From: an uncultured Amaricoccus sp.
GTDB taxonomy: Bacteria; Pseudomonadota; Alphaproteobacteria; Rhodobacterales; Rhodobacteraceae
Direction of reading: 5' to 3'
DNA length: 64,000 nt
NCBI RefSeq assembly: GCF_937891315.1
Contig: NZ_CALAGI010000142.1
Span: forward strand, 20,117 to 84,116
Shown here: in pieces, positions 54,662-62,257 of the stretch
How positions within the stretch are numbered: the first letter of the stretch is position 1
Layout of the letters: each line of letters starts with the position of its first letter
Notes under the pieces: model-generated
The model's database searches: none
Told to the model about the DNA's origin: nothing
What the model saw: the letters and a program-made list of their open reading frames with translations, nothing else
Made by a program: the position numbers and the translations under genes

Positions 54662-54693
54662 GGAGTTGCGTCCCGTTTTCCACGCGCACGCCG

Positions 54694-54722
54694 CTTATAG
54701 GAAATCCCCGGTCCAACTGCAA
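54694..54722 (-). promoter_or_regulatory. Predicted promoter of gyrA
   Basis: On the minus strand TTGCAG (54717-54722) and TATAAG (54694-54699) are spaced by 17 bp. The -10 matches five of six bases. It would give a leader of roughly 25 nt before the TTG start at 54661. Confidence 0.5.
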
Positions 54723-54753
54723 TGCGGACGCGGGCGCGGCGTCGGGTCCGCAT
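54722..54753. promoter_or_regulatory. Inverted repeat in the gyrA-nitrile hydratase intergenic region
   Basis: ATGCGGAC (54722-54729) and GTCCGCAT (54746-54753) flank a 16-bp GC-rich centre. Its left arm touches the predicted gyrA -35 and it lies 60 bp before the nitrile hydratase start. It could be an operator for either gene. Confidence 0.4.
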
Positions 54754-54814
54754 GGCGGTTGCATCGCTCTCGGCATCGTGTTCAATCAGGAAGAGAACTC
54801 CAATTCCGCGCGCC

Positions 54815-55417
54815 ATGCCCCACGATCAGGACCACGACAATTCGCTCGACGCGATGACGGCCCGGGTGATGGCGCTCGAAACCATCCTGACCGAGAAGGG
54901 CCTCGTCGATCCCGCCGCGCTCGATGCGATCGTCGATCTCTACGAGCATCACATCGGGCCGCGCAACGGCGCGCGGGTGGTCGCCCGCGCCTGGGCCGAT
55001 CCCGACTATGCCGGCTGGCTGCGCGAGGATGCGACCGCGGCGATCGCCGATCTCGGCTATTCCGGCCGGCAGGGCGAGCATATGCGCGCGGTGTTCAACA
55101 CGCCCGAGGAGCATAACCTCGTCGTCTGCACCCTCTGCTCCTGCTACCCCTGGAGCGTTCTCGGCCTGCCCCCGGTCTGGTACAAGTCGCCGCCCTATCG
55201 CGCGCGCGCCGTGATCGATCCGCGCGGCGTACTGGCGGAGTTCGGCGTGACGCTGCCGGCGGAGACGCGGATACGGGTCTGGGATTCCACGGCCGAGCTG
55301 CGCTATCTCGTCATTCCGCTGCGCCCCGCCGGGACGGAGGCGCTGGACGCCGAGGCGCTGGCGGCGCTCGTCAGCCGGGACGCGATGATCGGCGCCGGCC
55401 TTGTCGCCGCGCCATGA
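54815..55417 (+). CDS. nthA: Nitrile hydratase alpha subunit, cobalt type
   Basis: Hydrates nitriles to amides. The 200-residue subunit carries the metal-claw motif VCTLCSC (Cys105, Cys108, Cys110) with Thr after the first Cys, which marks the cobalt rather than the iron form (CSLCSC). The YPWSVLGLPP context is standard. ATG 54815 gives the usual short N-terminus. It begins a three-gene operon with the beta subunit and an accessory protein, divergent from gyrA. No amidase gene is linked. Confidence 0.94.
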   Translation: MPHDQDHDNSLDAMTARVMALETILTEKGLVDPAALDAIVDLYEHHIGPRNGARVVARAWADPDYAGWLREDATAAIADLGYSGRQGEHMRAVFNTPEEHNLVVCTLCSCYPWSVLGLPPVWYKSPPYRARAVIDPRGVLAEFGVTLPAETRIRVWDSTAELRYLVIPLRPAGTEALDAEALAALVSRDAMIGAGLVAAP

Positions 55418-55441
55418 ACATCCAGCCATGATCCTTCAGCG

Positions 55442-56101
55442 ATGAACGGGCCGCAGGATCTCGGGGGTCAGCATGGCTTCGGTCCGATCGCGCCTGAGTC
55501 GGACGAGCCCTTGTTCCACGCGCCGTGGGAACGGCGGGCGCTCGGGCTGACGCTCGCCGCCGGGGCGATGGGGCGCTGGACCATCGACGAGAGCCGCCAT
55601 GCGCGTGAAAGCCTGCGTCCGGCGGACTATTATGCGTCGAGCTACTACGAGATCTGGATCAAGGCGCTGGAGGTTCTGCTCGCGCGCCACGGGTTCGTGA
55701 CCGACGCCGACCTCGCCGCCGGGCACGCGGTCGATCCGGGCGCGGCGCCCCGGCGGGTGCTGCGTTCGGCGGAGGTGCCGGGGGCGATGGCGCGAGGCAC
55801 GCCCTGCGACCGCCCGGCGACGGCGCCGGCCGCTTTCGCGCCGGGCGATCTCGTCCGGACGCGCGTGATGAACCCGGTCGGTCATACCCGCCTGCCGCGC
55901 TACGCCCGCGGCAAGATCGGGCGGATCGAGGCGGTTCAGGGGTGCTTTGTATTTCCCGACAGCAACGCGCATGGTCTGGGCGAGCGGCCCGGATGGATCT
56001 ATACGGTCGTCTTTACGGCGTCCGAGCTATGGGGCCAAGGCGCCGATCCACTGGAAACGATATCAATCGATGCCTGGGAGGTCTATCTTGACCCAGCCTG
56101 A
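55442..56101 (+). CDS. nthB: Nitrile hydratase beta subunit
   Basis: The 219-residue partner of NthA. The opening MNGPQDLGGQHGFGPI and the later PADYYASSYYEIWIKALEVLL match family N-terminal helices. The C-terminal SH3-like barrel (FAPGDLVRTRVMNPVGHTRLPRYARGKIGRI, with the conserved arginines) completes the active site. It lies 24 nt after nthA. Confidence 0.94.
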   Translation: MNGPQDLGGQHGFGPIAPESDEPLFHAPWERRALGLTLAAGAMGRWTIDESRHARESLRPADYYASSYYEIWIKALEVLLARHGFVTDADLAAGHAVDPGAAPRRVLRSAEVPGAMARGTPCDRPATAPAAFAPGDLVRTRVMNPVGHTRLPRYARGKIGRIEAVQGCFVFPDSNAHGLGERPGWIYTVVFTASELWGQGADPLETISIDAWEVYLDPA

Positions 56102-56426
56102 AGCCTGTTCGTTCCTGCCCCGCGACGCGGACGGCGCGCCGATCTTCACCGAGCCGTGGCAGGCCAAGGCCTTCGCCCTGACCGTGCATCTGCACGACAA
56201 GGGCGCCTTCACCTGGACGGAATGGTCGGCCGCGCTGGCGCGGCATTCCACCGGTTCGGTGCCCTATTTTCAGGCCTGGGTGAGGGCGCTGGAGTATCTG
56301 CTGGCGGATCGCGACCTCGCGGAGCCGGCGCGGGTCGAGAGCGTGACCGACGCCTGGCACCGCGCGGCCGAGGCGACGCCGCACGGTCAGCCGATCCTGC
56401 TCGAGAACGGTCAGTTGGGCGGCTGA
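56088..56426 (+). CDS. Nitrile hydratase accessory protein (activator)
   Basis: A 112-residue protein of the P14K/NhlE type that swaps with the beta subunit to load cobalt into the alpha subunit. FTEPWQAKAFALTVHLHDKG and FTWTEWSAALARH match the beta-subunit N-terminal domain from which such activators derive. The start is TTG 56088: GGGAGG lies 7 nt upstream, inside the end of nthB, and overlap by 14 nt suggests coupling. No ATG is available at the right place. Confidence 0.85.
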   Translation: MTQPEACSFLPRDADGAPIFTEPWQAKAFALTVHLHDKGAFTWTEWSAALARHSTGSVPYFQAWVRALEYLLADRDLAEPARVESVTDAWHRAAEATPHGQPILLENGQLGG

Positions 56427-56462
56427 GGCATCGTCCGCCGAACTGTCTGCCTTGGCACCCGC

Positions 56463-57632
56463 TCAGCGGTCCGCCATGTCGGCATGGGCCGCGTGGTGCG
56501 ACAGCGGATAGGCCAGCAGATAGAGCAGCGGCAGCCCGAGGAAGATCGGGCCGAGGCCGGTATGGGCCGCCATGAAGCCGATCACCGAGGGCGCGAAGAG
56601 CATGCCCGCGTAGCCCATGAAGGTGACGAGCGACAGGCCGATGCCCGGTGGCAGGCCCGGCATGTTGCCGGCGGCGGAGAACATGATCGGAACCATGTTG
56701 GCGATACCGAGGCCGGCGATGGCGAACCCTGCCAGCGCGACCGCCGGCGACGATGCCAGCCCGGCGAGAATCAGCCCCGAGGCGGAGACCAGCGTCGAGA
56801 TACGCAGGGTGCGCACGCCGCCGAGCCAGTCGCGAATCGGATCGCCCGAGAAACGCATCAGCGCCATGGTGGCGGAGAAGCCGGCGAAGGCGAGGCCCGA
56901 GGTCTCGACCGACGCGCCGAGCTCGGTCCTGAGGTAGAGCGCGCCCCAGTCGAGGATCGCGCCTTCGGGGATCATGTAGAACAGCGCGACCAGGCCGATC
57001 AGCCAGGGCAAGGCGGTGCGCGGCAGCTCGAGCCGCGGTTTCGGCGCGCCGGCCTCGGGCTGATCGCGCAGCACGTTCGGCCAGGCGAGCGCGATGAGGC
57101 CGAGGCAGACGACCATCACCACGAGCGCGTGGCCGATCGGGCCGAGCCGCGCCAGCAGCACCCCGCCCGAGGCCGCGCCGATCAGTCCGCCGAGGCTCCA
57201 GAAGCCATGGCAGGAGGACATGATCGCGCGCCGCATGCCGCGCTCGACCGCGACCGCGTTCGCATTCATCGCGACGTCCATGCCGCCGACGAAGCCGCCG
57301 AGGCAGAACATCGCGATCGCCGTCGTCGCGAGGCTCGGCGTCACGGACAGGATGAGCAGGACCGGCGCCATCGCCAGCGCCAGCAGGCGCAGGACGCGCT
57401 GCGACCCGTCGCGGGCAATGACGCCACCGATCACCGGCATCAGCACCAGCGAGCCGACGCCGAAGACCAGGATCATCAGGCCGAGCACGCCCTCGCCGAT
57501 ATCGAGCCGCGTCTTCAGCTCGGGGATCTTCGGCGCCCAGTTGCCGACCACGTAGCCGTTCGCGAGGAACAGGGCCGAGATTGCCCAACGCGGACGGGGC
57601 ATCCAGCCCGCCCGTTCGATCGCGAGGCTCAT
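56463..57632 (-). CDS. MFS transporter, YbjJ-like
   Basis: A 389-residue protein with 12 predicted helices. ANGYVVGNWAPKIPELKTRL near the N-terminus and GGFVGGMDVAMNANAVAVE resemble the YbjJ/FucP-like branch of the major facilitator superfamily. Substrate unknown; sugars or sugar acids would fit its DeoR neighbour. Its ATG overlaps the deoR-family stop (ATGA). Confidence 0.82.
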   Translation of the reverse strand: MSLAIERAGWMPRPRWAISALFLANGYVVGNWAPKIPELKTRLDIGEGVLGLMILVFGVGSLVLMPVIGGVIARDGSQRVLRLLALAMAPVLLILSVTPSLATTAIAMFCLGGFVGGMDVAMNANAVAVERGMRRAIMSSCHGFWSLGGLIGAASGGVLLARLGPIGHALVVMVVCLGLIALAWPNVLRDQPEAGAPKPRLELPRTALPWLIGLVALFYMIPEGAILDWGALYLRTELGASVETSGLAFAGFSATMALMRFSGDPIRDWLGGVRTLRISTLVSASGLILAGLASSPAVALAGFAIAGLGIANMVPIMFSAAGNMPGLPPGIGLSLVTFMGYAGMLFAPSVIGFMAAHTGLGPIFLGLPLLYLLAYPLSHHAAHADMADR

Positions 57633-58414
57633 GCGCGCACCCTCCCGTCCGTGTCCACTTCCAGCACGCGCGGCCCGGCGGCGCGGAACCGCGCCAGCAG
57701 GTCGCCGGGCGTCGAGGCTTCCAGCGCCAGAACGTCGCAGGCATCGACGCCAATCACCGGAAAGGCCGCCGCCGTGCCGAGCTTTTGGCGATCCGCCGCC
57801 ACGGCCACCGACGCGCTGGCCGAGGCGAGCCGGCGCTTGAAGGCCGCGTCCTCGACCGAATGCGCGGTCACGCCCGCTTCGGGATCGAGGCCGCAGGCGC
57901 CGAGCAGCGCGAGGTCCGGCCGCAATCCCTCGGCCTCGGCCAGCGCCCGGGCGCCGACCGAGGCGCCGACCACCGGATCCACGCGGCCGCCGAGCAGGAC
58001 GAGGGTGATCCCCGGCCGCTCCACCAGCGCGGCGGCGATCAGCGGCGCGTGGGTGACGATGGTCACGCCCGCCGCGGCAATGGCGCGGGCGGCGGCGAGC
58101 GTGGTGCCACCGGCATCGAGAAACACCGTCATCCCCGGCGCGACCAGTCCGGCGAGCGCGGCGCCGAGCGCCGCCTTGGCGTCCGCGGCCACACCCGCGC
58201 GCGCGCTGACCGGCCCGGCGCCGGGCGCGACCGGCAGGGCTCCGCCATAGACCCGGCGGCAGAGTCCCGCCGCCGCCAGAGCCCGGAGATCGCGGCGGAT
58301 CGTATCCTCCGACGCGGCGAATTCCCGTGCGAGATCGGCGGCGAGCACCCGGTCGCCGCGCGCCAGCCGCTCGGCGATCGTCTCGCGCCGCTCGGAATTC
58401 AGATAGACGGACAT
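57629..58414 (-). CDS. DeoR-family transcriptional regulator
   Basis: A 261-residue regulator with an N-terminal winged helix (VLAADLAREFAASEDTIRRDLRAL) and a DeoR sensor domain (FLDAGGTTLAAARAI, GACGLDPEAGVTA, DRQKLG) that usually binds phosphorylated sugars. ATG 58414 gives MSVYLNSERRETI; GTG 58426 is an alternative. It probably represses or activates the MFS gene it overlaps, and perhaps the divergent hydrolase gene through the repeats at 58428-58463. Confidence 0.88.
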   Translation of the reverse strand: MSVYLNSERRETIAERLARGDRVLAADLAREFAASEDTIRRDLRALAAAGLCRRVYGGALPVAPGAGPVSARAGVAADAKAALGAALAGLVAPGMTVFLDAGGTTLAAARAIAAAGVTIVTHAPLIAAALVERPGITLVLLGGRVDPVVGASVGARALAEAEGLRPDLALLGACGLDPEAGVTAHSVEDAAFKRRLASASASVAVAADRQKLGTAAAFPVIGVDACDVLALEASTPGDLLARFRAAGPRVLEVDTDGRVRA

Positions 58415-58427
58415 GGTCGCAATCACT

Positions 58428-58463
58428 CATAAATCGGCATCAACGCGCATAAACACGCATAGC
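58428..58463. promoter_or_regulatory. Four 10-bp spaced direct repeats, candidate DeoR operator
   Basis: CAT begins at 58428, 58438, 58448 and 58458, exactly one helical turn apart: CATAAATCGG, CATCAACGCG, CATAAACACG, CATAGC. On the other strand the unit reads like TTTATGNN. They lie between the deoR-family gene and the divergent hydrolase gene. Ten-base direct repeats are typical for several DeoR-family operators. Confidence 0.65.
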
Positions 58464-58539
58464 CGTCCGATGTCAAGCCGGACAACTTGCGCCGGTGGGC
58501 GCCCGGCCGATAGAAGCGCGGGAAAGGGGGACCGAAGCG

Positions 58540-59571
58540 ATGCGCACCGTCTTTTCGCCGCGACACGCGAGCCACGCGGGCAATGTCGAGCTGAATTCCG
58601 GCGCTATCGTGCCGGCGTTCGAACTGCCCGCGCGCGCCGAGATCATTCGCGCCCGCGTCGAGGAGGTCGGGCTCGGCCCGATACAGCCGCCCGAGGCGCA
58701 CGGCCTGGAGACGGCCGGCCGGGTCCACGCGCCGGACTATCTCGACTTCCTGCCGCGCGCCTGGCCGATGTGGGCCGAGGCGGGGCGGTCCGGCACCGCG
58801 ATGCCCTTTGTCTGGCCGGTGCCCGGCCTGCGCCGCGACATCCCCCCGCGCGACATCGACGGTCTGCTCGGCTACTACAGCATGGACGCCGGCGCCACCT
58901 TCGTCGCCGGCACCTGGGACGCGGTGAAATCGAGCCATGACACCGCGCTCTCCGCCGCCGCGCTGGTCGCGGGGGGCGAGCGCGCGGCCTTCGCCCTCTG
59001 CCGTCCGCCCGGCCACCATGCCGGGGCGGGATTCGCCGGGGGCTATTGCTACATCAACAACGCGGCGGTGGCGGCGGAATGGCTGATCGCGGGCGGCGCG
59101 CGCCGGGTCAGCCTGCTCGACATCGACTATCACCACGGCAACGGCACGCAACAGATCTTCTATGCCCGGCGGGACGCGCAGGTGGTCAATATCCACGCCG
59201 ATCCGATCGTGGAATATCCCTACTTTCTCGGCCATGCCGACGAGCGGGGCGAGGGGGAGGGCGAGGGCTTCAACCTCAACCTGCCGCTGCCGCACGGCAC
59301 CGATTTCGCCGCGTGGCGCGGCGCGCTCGACGAAGGGCGCGCCGCGGTCGCCGACTACGCCCCCGACGCGCTGGTCGTGTCGCTGGGCGTCGACACCTAC
59401 CGCGGCGATCCGATCAGCCAGTTCCGGCTCGACACGCCGGACTATCCCGCTATCGGCGCGGCGATCGCCGAACTCGGCCTGCCGACGCTGTTCGTGATGG
59501 AGGGCGGCTACGCGGTCGAGGCGATCGGGCGCAACGCGGTCGGTGTGCTGGCGGGTTTCGAGGCGGCCTGA
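58540..59571 (+). CDS. Acetylpolyamine amidohydrolase-like deacetylase
   Basis: A zinc-dependent deacetylase-fold enzyme of 343 residues. CRPPGHHAGAGFAGGYCYINN has the catalytic His pair, LDIDYHHGNGTQQIFY the zinc Asp and His, and SLGVDTYRGDPISQF the second zinc Asp. Length and the N-terminal MRTVFSPRHASHAG resemble acetylpolyamine amidohydrolases, which deacetylate acetyl-putrescine or -cadaverine. ATG 58540 is preferred over an upstream ATG at 58495. Divergent from the DeoR gene. Confidence 0.88.
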   Translation: MRTVFSPRHASHAGNVELNSGAIVPAFELPARAEIIRARVEEVGLGPIQPPEAHGLETAGRVHAPDYLDFLPRAWPMWAEAGRSGTAMPFVWPVPGLRRDIPPRDIDGLLGYYSMDAGATFVAGTWDAVKSSHDTALSAAALVAGGERAAFALCRPPGHHAGAGFAGGYCYINNAAVAAEWLIAGGARRVSLLDIDYHHGNGTQQIFYARRDAQVVNIHADPIVEYPYFLGHADERGEGEGEGFNLNLPLPHGTDFAAWRGALDEGRAAVADYAPDALVVSLGVDTYRGDPISQFRLDTPDYPAIGAAIAELGLPTLFVMEGGYAVEAIGRNAVGVLAGFEAA

Positions 59572-59689
59572 GCAGACGCATCGGCATGGACAGCCCGGCC
59601 ATATTGTAGACCCAACTTGCATCTACCCAAGCTGTTGCGTCCCGCCTATAGTGCGGCGACCATCGAACGCGGTCCGTCGAGGAGGGGGC

Positions 59690-60163
59690 ATGCGCTGTCC
59701 GTTTTGCGGGAACATCGATACCCAGGTGAAGGACAGTCGGCCGGCCGAGGATCACGTCTCGATCCGCCGGCGCCGGTTCTGCCCGGCCTGCGGCGGGCGC
59801 TTCACCACCTATGAGCGGGTCCAGCTGCGCGATCTCGTGGTGATCAAGAAGAACGGCCGGCGCGAGCCGTTCGACCGCGACAAGCTGGAACGCTCGATCC
59901 GCATCGCCATGCAGAAGCGCCCGATCGAGAGCGAGCGGCTCGACCAGTTGATCTCGGGCATCGTGCGCCGGCTCGAGTCGCTCGGTGAGACGGACGTGCC
60001 CTCCGACACCATCGGGGCCATCGTCATGGAAACGCTGGCCCGTATCGACACGGTCGCCTATGTGCGCTTCGCGAGCGTCTACAAGAATTTCCAGGCAGCG
60101 GACGATTTCGAGGATTTTGTTTCGGAGCTTCGGCCATCGACCACGGCGCGGGAAGAAGACTGA
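59690..60163 (+). CDS. nrdR: Transcriptional repressor NrdR
   Basis: Represses ribonucleotide reductase genes when dATP is high. The 157-residue protein has the zinc ribbon CPFC...CPAC and the ATP-cone domain (VIKKNGRREPFDRDKLERSI). GGAGGGGG precedes ATG 59690. A direct repeat of ACCCAA (59610-59615 and 59625-59630) lies upstream, but I cannot match it to a NrdR box. Confidence 0.96.
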   Translation: MRCPFCGNIDTQVKDSRPAEDHVSIRRRRFCPACGGRFTTYERVQLRDLVVIKKNGRREPFDRDKLERSIRIAMQKRPIESERLDQLISGIVRRLESLGETDVPSDTIGAIVMETLARIDTVAYVRFASVYKNFQAADDFEDFVSELRPSTTAREED

Positions 60164-60199
60164 CCCCGTTCCGGTCAATCGCATGGGGCGCGTGAAGCC

Positions 60200-61354
60200 G
60201 TGGCGCTGACCGACGCCGATGCCGGCTGGATGCGGGTGGCGTTGGGCTTGGCCGGGCGCGCGCTTGGCAGGACCTGGCCGAACCCCGCCGTGGGATGCGT
60301 GCTCGTCTCGCCTGACGGGCGGGTCGTCGGCCGCGGCTTCACCCAGCTGGGCGGACGACCGCACGCCGAGACCGTCGCCCTCGACCACGCGGGCCCGCTC
60401 GCGCGCGGGGCCACGGCCTATGTCACGCTGGAACCCTGCGCCCATACCGGACGCACGCCGCCCTGCGCGAACGCGCTGATCGCGGCCGGCGTCGCCCGCG
60501 TCGTCGTCTCCATCGAGGATCCGGATCCCCGGGTCAACGGCCTGGGCATCGCGACGCTGCGGGCGGCGGGCGTTCCCACGGTGACGGGATGCCTCGCGGT
60601 CGAGGGCGCCGTCCTCAACCGCGGCTTTCTCAACCGGATCATGGCGGGACGGCCCATGGTGACGCTGAAGCTCGCGACCTCGCTCGACGGCCGCATCGCC
60701 ACGGAAAGCGGCGAGAGCCGCTGGATCACCGGCCCGCGCGCCCGCGCCGAGGGACATCTGCTGCGCGCCCGGTCGGACGCCGTCATGGTCGGGGCTGGCA
60801 CCGCGCTGGCCGATGATCCCCGTCTCGATGTGCGCGGCCTCGGTCTCGACCACGTCCGGCCGGTGCGCGTGGTGGTCAGCGGTCGGTTGCGCCTGCCGCT
60901 CACCGGCTATCTTGGACGGACCGCGCGCGAAACGCCGCTCTGGCTCTGCCATCACTCGGGAGCGGATCCGGCCCCGCGGGCGGCCTGGAGCGACGCGGGC
61001 GCCGAACTGATCGAAGTCCCCCGGGCGCCCGATGGCTTGCTCGATCCGGCCGCGCTCACCCGGGCGCTGGGCGAACGCGGCCTGACCCGCGTACTCTGCG
61101 AAGGCGGCGGCCGGCTGGCCGGCGCGTTGCTGGCGGCGGATCAGGTGGACGAGGTTGTGTGCTTCGGGGCCGGCCTCGCGCTCGGGGCCGAGGGCGTGCC
61201 GGCGGTCGGACCCATGCATGTCCCGGCGCTGGATCTGGCACCCCGGTTTCGCCTCGTCGCCAGCGGGTCGGTCGGCCCGGACGCGCGGACCCACTGGCGG
61301 CGCGCCTGGAGCGGGCGATCCGGCAGGGCCGGCTCGTCCACTCCAGAGTCTTGA
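60200..61354 (+). CDS. ribD: Bifunctional riboflavin deaminase/reductase RibD
   Basis: Second and third steps of riboflavin synthesis. The 384-residue protein has an N-terminal deaminase domain with zinc ligands in GGRPHAETVAL and TLEPCAHTGRTPPCANAL. The C-terminal NADPH-dependent reductase domain carries MVTLKLATSLDGRIA and LCEGGGRLAGALL. GTG 60200 gives VALTDADAGWMRVAL. It follows nrdR by 36 nt, a common pairing, but ribE, ribB/A and ribH do not follow here. Confidence 0.94.
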   Translation: MALTDADAGWMRVALGLAGRALGRTWPNPAVGCVLVSPDGRVVGRGFTQLGGRPHAETVALDHAGPLARGATAYVTLEPCAHTGRTPPCANALIAAGVARVVVSIEDPDPRVNGLGIATLRAAGVPTVTGCLAVEGAVLNRGFLNRIMAGRPMVTLKLATSLDGRIATESGESRWITGPRARAEGHLLRARSDAVMVGAGTALADDPRLDVRGLGLDHVRPVRVVVSGRLRLPLTGYLGRTARETPLWLCHHSGADPAPRAAWSDAGAELIEVPRAPDGLLDPAALTRALGERGLTRVLCEGGGRLAGALLAADQVDEVVCFGAGLALGAEGVPAVGPMHVPALDLAPRFRLVASGSVGPDARTHWRRAWSGRSGRAGSSTPES

Positions 61355-61402
61355 TTTAGCACGATATCCTGAACGCCAGACGATTTTGGCTGGTTGGATA
61401 TT

Positions 61403-61420
61403 GCTCCCGGCTTCGGGAGC
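61403..61420. terminator. Hairpin between ribD and a convergent gene
   Basis: GCTCCCG, loop GCTT, CGGGAGC. It lies 48 nt after the ribD stop and 5 nt before the end of the minus-strand gene. Only a loose T-rich stretch follows (TTATTTC), so termination is plausible but not certain. Confidence 0.5.
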
Positions 61421-61425
61421 GGGCC

Positions 61426-62241
61426 TTATTTCGGGAACAGGAATGTCATCAGCAGCCGCGCGCCCCAGTCCTTGGGACCGCCATCGGGCGACTCGGCCCA
61501 GTAGCGCACGCCGGCGCCGAGCTGCACCGGCTGGGTGCCGAAGCGCACGATCTGCGCCACCTGCGCGTTGATCGGCACCGACCAGGTGTCGTTCTCCCAG
61601 TCATAGGTGGATTCCGTGTTCAGCGTGAAGGACATCGCCGTGGGCGTGGTGTAGCTGACGAACGGCTGCAGGAAGCTGCTCGATATCTGGCCATGCTCGG
61701 AATTGCCGGTGATGGACCAGATCTGGTTCGCCAGCATGCCGACCGTCCAGGGGCCTCGCTGGGTCAGGCCAACGCCGGTGATCCCGGCGCCCCACTGGTT
61801 GGTTCCGAGGTCGTCCGTGGCGGTGGGGATCAGGAACGCCGGACCCACGCCCCAGATCAGGCCGCCACTGGTCGGCGCCTTCGGCGAGAAGAAAAAGCTC
61901 TGCGTCGTCTGGCCGGTGCCGAACTGCGATCCCTGGCCGGGAATGACGCCGTCCTGGCTGATCACCGGGAAGATGGTGCGCGAGATCACGTTCCAGTCGT
62001 CGCTGATCGAGAACGGAATCACCGGCTGGATGTTCACGTAGGACTGGTGGCCGTCCTCGGGCTTGTAGCCGTTGTTGTAGTTGTACTGGAACGGTACGCT
62101 GGCCATGTTGGCGATGGGGTTCGCGAGCTTCTTGGCCAGCTCCTCGTTCTCCTGCGCCACCGCGCCCTTGCCGCCAAGGCCGAATCCACCCAGCGCCAGC
62201 AGCGTGGCGCCGAGTACGGCGGTCGTCTTCAAATACTGCAC
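61426..62241 (-). CDS. Outer-membrane beta-barrel protein, transporter-like
   Basis: A 271-residue exported protein with a signal peptide (LGATLLALGGFGLGGKGAVA then AQ). Alternating strands (SYVNIQPVIPFSISDDWNVISRTIFPVIS, VGPAFLIPTATDDLGTNQWG, FVSYTTPTAMSFTLNTES) and a C-terminal ARLLMTFLFPK end are typical of the phenol-degradation-meta-pathway-like barrel family. Substrate unknown. It lies 16 nt after the polysaccharide export gene. Confidence 0.75.
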   Translation of the reverse strand: MQYLKTTAVLGATLLALGGFGLGGKGAVAQENEELAKKLANPIANMASVPFQYNYNNGYKPEDGHQSYVNIQPVIPFSISDDWNVISRTIFPVISQDGVIPGQGSQFGTGQTTQSFFFSPKAPTSGGLIWGVGPAFLIPTATDDLGTNQWGAGITGVGLTQRGPWTVGMLANQIWSITGNSEHGQISSSFLQPFVSYTTPTAMSFTLNTESTYDWENDTWSVPINAQVAQIVRFGTQPVQLGAGVRYWAESPDGGPKDWGARLLMTFLFPK

Positions 62242-62257
62242 GGATGCCTCCCTCTTC

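Noticed and set aside
51812..54700. A 962-residue open frame on the plus strand opposite gyrA
   Set aside because: It is a shadow of gyrA: His/Arg/Asp-rich with no motifs and no ribosome-binding site, caused by GC-rich codon bias.
59610..59630. ACCCAA direct repeat upstream of nrdR as a NrdR box
   Set aside because: It does not fit the known 16-bp NrdR box pattern and only one pair is present.
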